Part shown: positions 9,964 through 21,300 of the stretch, in pieces
How positions within the stretch are numbered: the stretch's first letter is position 1
Layout: the number at the start of each line of letters is the position of its first letter
Assembly (NCBI RefSeq): GCF_014905175.1
Contig: NC_057791.1
Location: forward strand, 1,984,001-2,048,000
Source: Aphidius gifuensis
Taxonomy: Eukaryota > Arthropoda > Insecta > Hymenoptera > Braconidae
Length of the DNA stretch: 64,000 bases
Direction: 5' to 3'
Translations under genes and position numbers: made by a program
Notes under the pieces: generated by a model
Told to the model about the DNA's origin: nothing
Seen by the model: only the letters and a program-made list of their open reading frames with translations
The model's database searches: none

Positions 9964-11713
9964 ATGGCGAGTTTATTATCGCGTATAATTTTAAATACTC
10001 TATTAAAAAATCGTATAAATAATAAATACCACGTGCCTCTATCAATATCAAGTATTAGTACAAATAAAAATTATAAAAAATATAATGATGAATCAAAAAG
10101 CAATTATCAATGCTCAAAATTAGATTATATTTTGACATTTTGTTCATTCGGCATTGGTTATGTTATTTATAAATACAAAAATAATATTATTAATTATATT
10201 GATGATAAGATAATATTAATACCAGTTGTTGAAGCTGCAAAATTAATAACAACAAATGTCAGTGAAAATCGTGAAAGATATAATTTCATTGCTGATGTTG
10301 TTGAAATATCAGCACCATCAGTTGTGTACATAGAAATAAAAGATCACAAAAGGTAATATAACATAACTTGGAATAAAAAAATTAAATTGAAAAAAATAGA
10401 ATTGATTATTTTACAGGTAAACCAGCTACAACAAGTAATGGATCTGGTTTTATTGTCGGCGAAGATGGCTTAATTCTAACAAATGCTCATGTTGTTGTTA
10501 ACAAACCAAATACAATTGTCAAGGTAAACGTAAGTCCCAATAAAATATCCTCATATTTCCACTCAAGGTATCACAATAATCCTCAACCAGTCCTATCAAT
10601 TTAATTAAATCATAAAATATTTATATATTTATATGCAAATAAATTTATTGAAATAATCTCAATCCATTACTAGGTAAGACTTCAAGATGGTACAACTTAT
10701 TCAGGAATTGTTGAAGATGTTGATATGCAAAGTGATTTAGCCACAATTAGAATTAACAAGGTAAATTTTCTATTTTCCTTAGTTATTATTCATCAATAAA
10801 ATTCAATAACTATTCATCAACTTGATAGAAAAATTTACCAGTTATGAAACTTGGTACATCATCACAAATTCGTCCTGGTGAATTTGTCGTTGCAATTGGA
10901 TCACCACTTGCATTAAGTAACACAATAACAAGTGGTGTTGTTAGTAGTGTTAATCGTCAAAGTTCTGAGCTTGGTTTGATGAATAAACAAATGGAATACA
11001 TACAAACAGATGCTGCAATAACTGTGAGTAAATAATTAATTTATCATTATTTTAATTTTAATATTCAATATATTATTGATGATAGTTTGGTAATTCTGGT
11101 GGTCCATTGGTTAATCTAAGTGGTGAAGTTATTGGAATAAATGCCATGAAAGTAACAGCTGGTATATCATTTGCAATACCAATTGATTATGCAAAAGATT
11201 TTTTAAAAAAGACAGAAAATCGACGTAAAAATAAAGGTAATTTATCAAAATAAAAACAATAAACAAAAATAATGTAGATTAATATTTTTTTTTTAGATAT
11301 AAATCATGTTAAAAAATTTAACGAGTCATCTGTTAGACGTTACTTGGGTATAACAATGTTGACACTTACACCAGATATACTATTTGAATTGCAACAAAGA
11401 AATAATAATGTACCATCATCAATAAGACATGGTGTATTAATATGGAAAGTCATGCTGGGATCTCCTGCCAACAAGTACGTTTAAAAATAAACATATCAAA
11501 TACATTAATGATTAATTGTAATAATTAAAAATAAAATATTTATATTTCAGTGGTGGTCTTAAAGCTGGAGATATTATAACTCATGTTAATGATGAACCAG
11601 CAACATCAGCAACAAGTATATACAAAGCACTTGAAACATCGGGTATCTTGACCCTGAAAATTCTTAGAAATGGTGAGATATTTAAACTCCGCATTGAACC
11701 TGAAGATGTTTGA
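9964..11713 (+). CDS. HTRA2: HTRA2/Omi mitochondrial serine protease
   Basis: This is a trimeric quality-control protease of the mitochondrial intermembrane space, with a pro-apoptotic role when released. Seven exons give 428 residues: 9964-10352, 10400-10523, 10674-10760, 10829-11023, 11086-11236, 11297-11474 and 11551-11713. A basic N-terminus (targeting signal) precedes a hydrophobic segment at about residues 53-70 (membrane anchor), then YNFIADVVE, where the protease fold begins. The catalytic triad is intact: His159 (TNAHVV), Asp192 (SDLATI) and Ser269 (FGNSGGP). A PDZ domain occupies about residues 325-425 (RRYLGITMLTLTPD, GVLIWKVMLGSPA, GLKAGDIITHVND). No clear AVP-type IAP-binding motif is seen before YNFIADV. 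The acceptor of exon 2 was chosen at 10399 because the better-looking TTACAG at 10416 would give an immediate stop, while 10399 yields the family-like RIDYFTGKP. Confidence 0.94.
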
Positions 11714-14508
11714 ATATATACTATAAAAAAAAAAAAAGAGAAACACAATACATACTTGAAAAATAAAATAAAAAAAATTTATTCACAAAGAGAATTGTGC
11801 CGATCGTTAAGGTATTTTACTGTATCAAAGAAATAATAAAAAATGTAAAAAACAATATAAAATATTATATGGTAAAAGAATGAGTGAATAGAAGAATATA
11901 AAAAAAAATTGTAAATTTTTCTAGGGTGTGGTTGATGATATCAAACTGGCGCCAAATGTACTTGCAAATTTAATAACTATTTAATTTATATATATATATT
12001 TTTTTATTTTAACAAAAATAAATTAAATAATAATCATACATTTATGTGCGTGGTACTTTGATGTTCGCCTACACATTCAACTCACTTACCAGTTTTTTTT
12101 AAAAACTTTTTTTTTTTAACATAAGCTACTTGTGTTTAATACCTCTATTATTGTTCATAATTTTATGACTTTTTAACATAGAAAAAATGAACAATAAAAA
12201 TGTGAAATAAATAAAAAATAAAATAGTTTAAATTAATTAATTAATTTGACGAAAAATTAAATAATTAAATTTTCATATTTTTGGCTCAATTGAATATGTT
12301 TTTTTTTTTTTTTCGATTTAAATATACATTGATTTTTTAAACCAATGAATATATTAAATAGCAATATCATGAAAAAATAAAAATAAATAAAACATTTTCT
12401 TTTTAAAAAGTAACGGAAATATGTAAATTTATAAAGTTAGTGGCAATGAACTCTCTCGACTTTAGATTAGATCGTTTTACTGGTATTCTCATTCTCAATG
12501 TTATTTTTTTTTTATTTTTATATAGAAAAATATATTTGTTTTTAAAAAAGTTTTAATCTTTTTTTTAAAAAAAAACAAAGTACTTATTCAGCATGTTCAA
12601 TGGGGTTAAAAAGATACGCTATACAATACTTTTATTATTATTTTTAATAAAAAAAATTTCCAGCTCTTTTTCCAGCAGACAAGTTGGAAATAACGCATGG
12701 CTCTATATAAATACACGATGCGAATATATACTTGCATGGTATGCACTCCAAACTTGTTTTTCTTCATGACATTTTTATTCTACTCGATTTTTCGTTTGAT
12801 GATTTTATTATATAAAATTTTATATATAATTTTTTTTTATATTCAATACATTGTATTATTCAAGAATTTATTCATCTTATTATTATTTTTTTTTTATCAA
12901 TTTGATTTTATTTTATATAATAATTTTTTATCTTTATTGTATTTTTATTTTTTTTTTTTTTTCATTCAACATTCTCTCTCCTATTTCACCGTGAGAAAAC
13001 CTTTTGCGTAGTTGACTTGAGCGTAGGTGCGGATGCAAATACTGTGTAAAGGGCTGATAAAAAAAAAAATATAAAATATTAAAAATAAACGATTTACCAT
13101 GCCTTCCAATAATAATATTCGCTTTACATTGCTTAATATGACGGAAGTACAAATATACATACCTGGTTTTATATTCATGTTATTTAAATTTTTTTTTTTT
13201 TTCGTTTCATATTTACGTTTGATGCTGGACCCCCACGTTATGAACAAGATCAACACGATGAAATATATTAAAATGCTTGCTTGAATATAAAACATCCCTT
13301 GATTGACATTTATTTATTTAATTTTTTTTTTTTTTATATTGATTGTGCATGAATAATAAATATACTGCTTATTTTTCATGTCAAAAAAAAATATTTATTT
13401 TGTCCAATATATATTTGGAAATTTAAAATAAATAAAAAAAAAATTTCAATCATGATGAAAATTTATTGCTGTATAAATTTATCTATTTTTTAAAATTAAA
13501 ATTAATTAAATATTTTCATTATTATCATCAGTTATATACAGTAAATGAACTAATGAAAATAAAAAAAAATTTTTATTTTTTTTTCTGATAAATTGAACAG
13601 TATTTTATAAAAAAAAAAAAAATATAAAGCAATTTTAAAATAGAATTTTCAAGTTAAGTATTAAAGTTGACATTGAGTGTTCCACTTAATATTTCGACGG
13701 ATAAAATTTTATTACATAAAAAATTACTTATAAACTTGTTATATTTTTAAAAAAAAAAAACAAATTTAATTATTAAAAAGCTATTATTAAATTTTATGGA
13801 AAATATTTCGACCGATAAAAATTGTTAAAATAAAACTTGAATAGCTTTGAACAATAACAAAACAATTACCGATAAATTTTTAATTTTTTTAAAAACAATA
13901 ATTAGTAATTGCATCTAAACAACAACAAAAAAATTTTAGTGTCAATGTCAAAACCAACGCGTTTATTAGCACCTACATGTACTTTCCATTGTATTATTTA
14001 TTTTTATTTATTTTTTCATGAGTAAGATGAATGGAATTGTAGTCCTACTTGTACATCCATCATCACTCATCACTACTCGTAACAAATAAATTTATTTTTA
14101 AAAATAAAAATACCAGCAAAACATGTCAGTTAATAATCTCTAAACATAAAAATAAATACAATATTTGCTGTGAAAAAATCCCTAAAAAATAATTCAAACA
14201 ACAACCAATTATAAAAAATATATGCATCAATTAAAAATAAAAAACTTGGAGTCAAAAAAAAAAAAAATATATATAGATAAAAAATAAATAAATAATTGTA
14301 TCAGTTGGTGTTGAAAGCAATATAAAGTATGATTTATCGTTTTTAAAAATCAAGATTTGATTTGTGATGGTTGTTGGTTTATTCAGTATATGATACCACA
14401 ATAATTTACCATCATGTATCTAGATGTGATAGCTTCATGGATATCTTGGTTCAATGTAAAATAGGTGGGGAAAAATAAGTGAGAAATAAGGGGGATTCAT
14501 GACTCTTC
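11714..14508. other. HTRA2-cuticular gene interval, mostly AT-rich
   Basis: HTRA2 3' flank, then about 2.8 kb of A/T runs. The only less biased block is about 12660-13270. It contains a + strand TATA-like CTATATAAATAC at about 12702 and the possible small - strand gene described separately. Nothing else supportable is seen. Confidence 0.4.
12986..13295 (-). CDS. Possible two-exon small secreted or membrane protein, unrecognised
   Basis: The - strand ATG at 13295 opens a hydrophobic start (MFYIQASILIYFIVLILFIT, signal-peptide- or anchor-like) followed by a basic KRK/KKKK region. A consensus donor CAG|GTATGT occurs at 13163. If it is joined to the acceptor TTATCAG at 13054-13055, the frame continues for 22 residues (ALYTVFASAPTLKSTTQKVF then SR) to a TGA at 12986-12988, in the least AT-biased part of the interval. 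The total is about 66 residues. A second donor-like ATG|GTAAAT at 13098 allows an alternative product. No family is recognised, and the A-run inside exon 1 makes chance likely. Confidence 0.2.
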
Positions 14509-14517
14509 TATATAAGA
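14509..14517 (+). promoter_or_regulatory. TATA box of the double-domain cuticular gene
   Basis: TATATAAGA lies 120 bases before the ATG. The stretch downstream (about 14540-14600) is a CAT/CA-rich leader. Confidence 0.6.
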
Positions 14518-14628
14518 GGATGCATTATCCTCTAAGTGACCCTAACTATACATTCTCACCATCATCAGTATCTTGGTCATCATCATCATCAACAATATCA
14601 TTAACTGAGTGATAAAAATATTTTAAAA

Positions 14629-16111
14629 ATGTTAAAATTTGTGAGTAAATTTAATTAATTTATCATATAGAAATAAAATAAATTAAATGAAAAATTTGAT
14701 ATTATTTTAAATTTAAATTTAAAAAAAAAAATTGATAAAAGTTGTGTTAAATTTCGATAGATATTTATTTGTTTTTGTTTTGGGATAGATGGGATTGTTT
14801 GTTGGTCTTGCAGTTGGTGGTTTTGGATCGACAATTAGAAATACTTGGCCTGAATCTCAGTATCATAATCAAGATTCTTTGGGTTCTTATCGTTATGGTT
14901 ATACATCACCTTATCATTCAAAAAGTGAAACAAGAACAAATGGAATTACCCAAGGTGGTAAGTTTAATTTTTCATATATAAATTCAATCGTATTTGCTTC
15001 ATTTAATTTTTGCAAATTAAATCAATAAATAACTTTATTCATCAAATAAATTATTTTATTATATAAAATATTAATTAAAATTTTTTAAATTTATACAACA
15101 CTGGTTCGTAAAATATGAGTTTACTATAAAATCCTGCAGATAATTATTCGTAGAAATTTATCATAAAAAATGTAAAAAATATTTTTAAACAAATAAAATT
15201 TATTTAAAAAAAAAAAAATACATATCGATGTAAAAAATATAAAAATAAATAAATTGAATTTTATTAAATTTGAATGATTTTTTTTTTGTATAAAAAAAAT
15301 ATATAGGATATTCATATATTGATGCTAATGGAATTCTCCAAGCAGTTCAATACACAGCAGATGATGTGAATGGTTTTCGTATAAGTGGAAGTAATATACC
15401 AAAACAAATTGAAAATAATAATTTACAATTGATTGAAAAATCAGATATTGCTGAATCACAAAAAAATCATATATCTCAATATGATAATAACAATGAAAAT
15501 CCATTGAATGCTGATGATATTTCTAAAAATGAATTAATTAAAAATCCATATTTATTAACAAAAGCTGAGGCATCAAGTATCAATGTACCGGTACCAACAA
15601 ATATGCATTTAATAAATAAACAAATTGATTATTATAATGGTAATAATGGAGCTTCATCATCAGCATTACCAATAGAAATAAAATCAACACAACCAGTAGC
15701 TTCTTCATCATGGATTTTACCAGTGTCTTCTTATCCAGCAACGTCATCATTTGTTCCAGCAGCTACTGCGTTTGTTCCAGCAGCTGCTGCATTTGTTCCA
15801 GCAGCTGCTGCATTTGTTCCAGCAAGAAGAATGCATAGTTCATTACATCATACTCAAGATAGTTTAGGACAATATGATTACACTTACACTGGTGATACCA
15901 GTGCCAAAAGTGAATCAAGATCATTGGATGGAACTACAAGAGGTGCATACAGCTATATTGATGCCAATGGTATTTTACAACAGGTACATCATCTTTTATA
16001 ATTTAATTTCATTTTTTTTTCTAGCTTTTAATTTACTTTTCGTTTTGCCAGGTACATTATATCGCTGATCACAATGGATTCCGAGTACTTGCTACTAATT
16101 TACCTTCATAA
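14629..16111 (+). CDS. Cuticular protein with two chitin-binding-like domains
   Basis: This is a predicted secreted cuticle component. Four exons join in frame: 14629-14640 (MLKF), 14789-14957, 15307-15983 and 16052-16111, giving 305 residues. The mini first exon and the hydrophobic start (MLKFMGLFVGLAVGG) match the usual cuticle-gene signal peptide layout. Two homologous RR-like domains bracket the protein. Domain 1 is at about residues 32-92 (QDSLGSYRYGY, YSYIDANGILQAVQYTADDV, NGFRISGSNIP), and domain 2 at about 244-305 (QDSLGQYDYTY, YSYIDANGILQQVHYIADH, NGFRVLATNLPS). An equivalent intron interrupts each domain, but at different points (after the GG in domain 1, after LQQ in domain 2). Between the domains lie an Asn/Ile-rich stretch and four FVPA-ending Ala-rich repeats encoded by 21-base DNA units at about 15745-15825. 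The sub-family is uncertain. Confidence 0.88.
15745..15825 (+). repeat. 21-base coding tandem repeat (FVPA units)
   Basis: Nearly four copies of a 21-base unit (GCAGCTGCTGCATTTGTTCCA) lie inside exon 3 of the double-domain cuticular gene and encode Ala-rich FVPA repeats. The last copies are identical and the first diverged, consistent with recent slippage. Such hydrophobic AAP-like repeats are common in insect cuticle proteins. Confidence 0.85.
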
Positions 16112-18356
16112 TTTCAATCGATAGTCTCTTCCATCAATTTTTTCATTTTACCCTTTTTTTTTTATTTTTATTTTTCGATCTACTTTCACACTGATAATAG
16201 TAATAAAAAAAAAGCTTTGATCTTTCTGCAGTTGACAGATAAATTGAAAATTTATTTTATATTATAAATAAAATCAGATTGATTGTTCTTTTTTTTTTTT
16301 TAAATCAATTATTTATTGACTTTTTTAAAGTAGAAAATATATTATTTTTTTTTTTCTTTTTGATTAAATTAGTTGGTTTTTTTTTCGACAGTATTATGAA
16401 ATTTTTTTTAAAACATATATTATAATAAAATCTTGGAATTTTAATAAAAAATGATTTAATGGTTTAAAAAAAAAAAAAAAGACATTATAATTTAATAAAA
16501 AAGAAAAAAGAAATAATAATAATATGGTAATGGAAAATTTTGGGAAATATTTATATAACATTTGTGTATAAATATCAAATAGAATTTAATAATATCATTG
16601 AATGCATTTTGAGTTGATTCAACAGGTCGTGGATTAAATGTAAATCCACTTGAGACGACTGAATATTTTTTTTTTTTAATTATATAATTTTATAACTCAA
16701 CTTAAAAAAAATAAATAAAATAAATAAACTTTTTTTTTTTAAAAAAAATATATGTTTTTTAAATTATTTCTCACCCCAATTTCCATGTGATCTGAAAAGA
16801 AAAAAATTCTAAAACATTAAAAAAAAAAAAAGCTTATTCATAAATAAGATAAAAAAAAAATTATAAAACTTTTTAACCTGTTGGAAAAATTATGAAAAAT
16901 AAAATAAAAAAATAAAACTGTCGACGGGGGTTTAAACAGGGGTTGGTTTTACCCAAAGGACAAATGAAAATAGCCCAAGGGATTGACATACTTGTATTAA
17001 ATAAAGTACACATTAAATAATATACCTTATGTGTGTTTCGAGGAATTAAATTTTAACTAGAAATTATCAACAAAATCAAAATTCATTCACATATATTTTT
17101 TTTATCATTATCATCACTTTGATTTGACCTATTTTAATATTTTTCATTTTAACATATCACAACAAATATTTAATTTTATTATTAATTTTATTTATATAAT
17201 ACTTATTAATTATTATTATTTCATTCTTATCATTTACACATTTTTGAGTATTATCAAATACAATTTACTCATTAATAATAATAACAATAATAATTAATAT
17301 TTTATTATTATTAAAATTACGAAATTTTTAAATATTTTATTTTTTCTATCTAGTAAAATATTTTTAAAACTCATTTGTTGTTTTAATAATAATAATATAT
17401 TATTGTTATTATTATTATTAGTATTTCGCGTGTTTATAAATTATACTAAGCTATTGTTTATTTATTTATTTATTTATTTTTCTATAGCCAGTGAAAATAA
17501 TTATGTCAGTTTGATAAAAAAAAAATTGAACTTTTTTTATTCCAAGAAATATGATATGCTCAAATTATGGCTGAAAATAATTAAGGATGAATAATAAAAT
17601 ATGAAAAATATAACAGTAAAAAGGAGGAGTAATATTGAAAAATAAATAAATAAATAAAATACGTATGATTATATATACAACATGTATGATGGTAACATTA
17701 AAAACACGTACATCATTAAATATTATATGTAAATACATGCAAATATGATATTATTATTATTTATTTATAATTATTGAGTAAATTATTATTTTTTCTTTTT
17801 TTTTTTATTCAGTCATATTTTGTATTATTAATTTTAATATTATCCAATTATTTCATTTATTTATTTTACTTCCAAATTTATTAGATTTTTTTTTTTTTTT
17901 AAATATAAAATTTTGGTTGTTTTAATTAATTTTTATAATTTATTTTTTGTCTTTTTATTTATTACTTAAACAATGTATCAATTATTGAATTTAATAATTA
18001 TTTATTGTTTATTTTTGTCGATATTTTTTGGTTTTATTTTTATTTTTTTGACTAGATTTATCATATTTTTTTGATGTTGGTTTATTAAACATGGATATTG
18101 AATAATTAATGGGTGATTAATTAATTATTTTAATTCATTGTTTTTTTTTTTTTTGTTTGGTTTGTGATGGTTTAATTTGTTGGTGGCTAGATGACAAATT
18201 TGTGGAGACTAGGTGGTAGTTGTCATGGTGGTTTTGATGCAAGAGAAAGAGGTTGTTCTATTTGTGGTTATTGTGGTTGATTTATCATCATTGATAGATG
18301 ATTTATTATGTGATGGCACGTTACTTATCATACTTTTTTTTTTATTATTAAATATG
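16112..18356. other. Convergent interval between cuticular gene and Oamb
   Basis: The + strand cuticular gene and - strand Oamb converge here, so this is their 3' UTRs plus spacer. A less AT-biased block at about 16915-17040, with GACGGGGGTTTAAACAGGGG-like sequence, and a G/T-rich block at about 18160-18340 are not explained by any open frame. AATAAA for the cuticular gene occurs at about 16267. Nothing else supportable is seen. Confidence 0.4.
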
Positions 18357-18379
18357 ACGCGGTGCGTGCCGCCCCGCGT
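18357..18379. other. GC-rich hairpin just 3' of the Oamb stop codon
   Basis: ACGCGG (18357-18362) pairs with CCGCGT (18374-18379) across an 11-base GC-rich loop, within 10 bases of the Oamb stop (18389-18391). The surrounding ~35 bases are the most GC-rich spot in this part of the window. In the mRNA it would lie at the very start of the 3' UTR. Confidence 0.5.
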
Positions 18380-18388
18380 ACGCTACAG

Positions 18389-21300
18389 TCACCTTGAATC
18401 ACTTTGTGAATGAGTATTTTGATCAGAGCATGGATCTGGATCAGAATCTTCAATTGATACACCATGCTGTGGTACACGTATTGTATAACTTGGACTTCTG
18501 TCATTTCTGTAATTATTATTACTACAAATAATTTCTTTTTTTCATTTTTACTTTTCGATTTATAACAAATCGATAGAAAAAAAAAATTAAATGTACATTT
18601 AATCCATTCGAAATTCCGCTAAATGAATGATTTAAAAAAAATATAAATTTATCGAAATTTTAAGAAACTTAATTAAAAATAAATTCACAGAAATAATAGC
18701 CATTATTTCTGATATGAAAAATATTTTTAAAATCAATTTTCGACAAGTTTAATCAACTATATTTTCATTTTAATTAAAAAAAAAAAACTGGGAAATATTT
18801 CGAAATTGAAAAGCATAATATAAAGAATATGAATGTTTAGTTTTTTAATATTTTTTGTTTTATTATTTATTATTGTTAATATATATATATTACAAAATGA
18901 AAAATTTACCTTGTTGCCAGTTGACTTCCATCACTTCCACGTCGTAATGAATTTTTATTTTTATTGCATAAACAATTGCATATAATACGTTTAAATGCAA
19001 ATCTAAAATCTTTACTGAATAATGCATATATACATGGATTTATTGCTGAATTACAGTATCCAAGCCAAAATAATACACTAAATACTGTTGGATGTATACA
19101 TTTTGCACAAAATGCACGTATCAAATACATTGTGAAAAATGGTAACCAACAAACAATAAATCCACCAACAATTATTCCCAGTGTTTTAGCTGCTTTTGTC
19201 TCCATTCGAAATCTCTTGACCTAAAAAAAAAAAAAATAAATATTATTAATTAATATAAATAAATTAAAACAATAATAAATAAATAATTAAATTAATATCT
19301 TCATGTAAGAGCTTTTATTATTGAGCTTTTTTTTGATGACATGTGGATTTGCTGTAACAGCAGTATTGGATATCGAAAAAAAAAAAAATATATATATAAT
19401 TGATTGGCTGATGGCCAAGTAACCTACCTGTGCTTTTATATTTCTTTTTCCCATTTTCATGACTCTTGGTTTTCCTTCATTGCATGGAGTCAATTCACGA
19501 AGTGAAACTTCATCACCTGTCATTTGGCTCTCACAACTACTTCTTCTATTTTGTTTTTTTGTACTTCCAATTCTATTTATTCCACCTACCTAATAGTAAA
19601 AAAAAATAATAAAATTTTTGTGTTAAATTATTATTTAAATTTATAATTAAACGCGACAAATTAAATAACAGATTGAATTAAATTTTGATTGAATTAAATT
19701 TGAATAATTGATTAAACAATCAATTGTCATTGTATAATATATAAATTTTATAATAATTATTATTATTTATTATATATACCACATGTTTTGTTGATATATA
19801 TTTTATTATTATTTATATTGATGAGTATATATCAATTGACTGGTCTGTTTGGTCATGCAAACATTGGCAATTAAAACAATACATCACAATATGATTTTCA
19901 CTATGTACATGTGAGTTTATTAAATGATAAAAATTGTTTTTTTTTCATATGTATAAAAATAAATACATAGAAAAAACATTTATATATAAATTGATATTGT
20001 TTGCGGCTACGTCAAACGATTTTGATGCTGCAATTGAGTTTAAATAAATGTCAACTCAATATTCAGTCTACCAAATATGTTTTATTATTATTTTTTAAAA
20101 TATAAATATTTATTTTTTTTTTTTATAAATGTATATTATTTATTTTTAAATTAATTTTTAATAATTAGTAAATTTTTTATTTGAAAGAAAAAAAGCTTTT
20201 TTTTAAATAATTTAATATTTAAAATTTATTATTATTATTCGGCATTAATAAACGTAATTTTGGATATTTAAAATAGCTGATTAATTAAAAATTCATAAAA
20301 AAAAAAAAAAAATTAATTGCATATTATTTCGAAATTATAATAGAAATAAAAATATTCGAAATTTCGAAATTTTCGAAAAATTAATTTTACAATTTTTTCA
20401 TTATTATTTAATAATTATTTAAATTTTTAAAATAATATTTTTTTTTTAATTTTCAATTTATTCTACTGTCTATTTAAAAAAAAAAAAACAATTCATGCAT
20501 ATTTTTTTATTTTTAAATAAAAAGCTTTTGTAATACTAAAAAAAGATTATAATTTTTAGAGCATAAAATTTCAAATTATTATTTTTCAACATAGTAATTA
20601 TTATTTTAATAATTATTAATTATTATTATAGTTTTTCCTATAATATTTTACCTCAAAATTACTGTCTGATTTAAATATTTAATTACAAAAATAATACCTA
20701 TATATAAAATCCAATATTTCGTTGAACAAAAAATATGTAAAATATTTTAAATTACTTGTAAAATTTAAATAAATTAATTCTATAATGTATAGATAATAAT
20801 AATATATATTAATGTAGATTTATGTAAATTTTACATTTCATTAAATGTAAAATATACTGTATAAATTGTGTAAATGGATACAGGAATAATGTATGAAAAA
20901 AAAAAAATGTTTACCTTTAAATGTGTATTTCTAGTTGACAGTTGATTTTGTGTTTGTCCATTACTATAATGCACAGATACTTGTGAACATTTTGATGGTG
21001 TTCTTTCAAGTGTATTACACTTAGTATTAAGTGTCTCAGTACTTGGATAAGATACTGATATTTTAATTTTATCACGACGTCCTGATGGATTATTACTTGA
21101 CTCTGGACTTTTTGGACTAGTACTATTATGTCCTCCATTATGTACACTTCCACGACCACGATGAATTCTCAATGTAAGTCGTTGTTCATCAAATCTAAAA
21201 TCATCATTAAAAAATAAACAAATTAAATATCAATCTCACAAATAAATAAATTCAATTATTATTTCACTTTTCAATCAAAAAACAAACAATAGAAAATAAT

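Noticed and set aside
10415..10416. Acceptor TTACAG for HTRA2 exon 2
   Set aside because: Joining exon 1 to it gives an immediate TAA and loses the family DYF-GKP motif. The purine-rich acceptor at 10399 keeps the frame.
12697..13011. 104-codon plus-strand frame downstream of a TATA-like sequence
   Set aside because: The translation is almost all Phe/Leu/Ile/Tyr from T runs; low complexity without domain or codon evidence.
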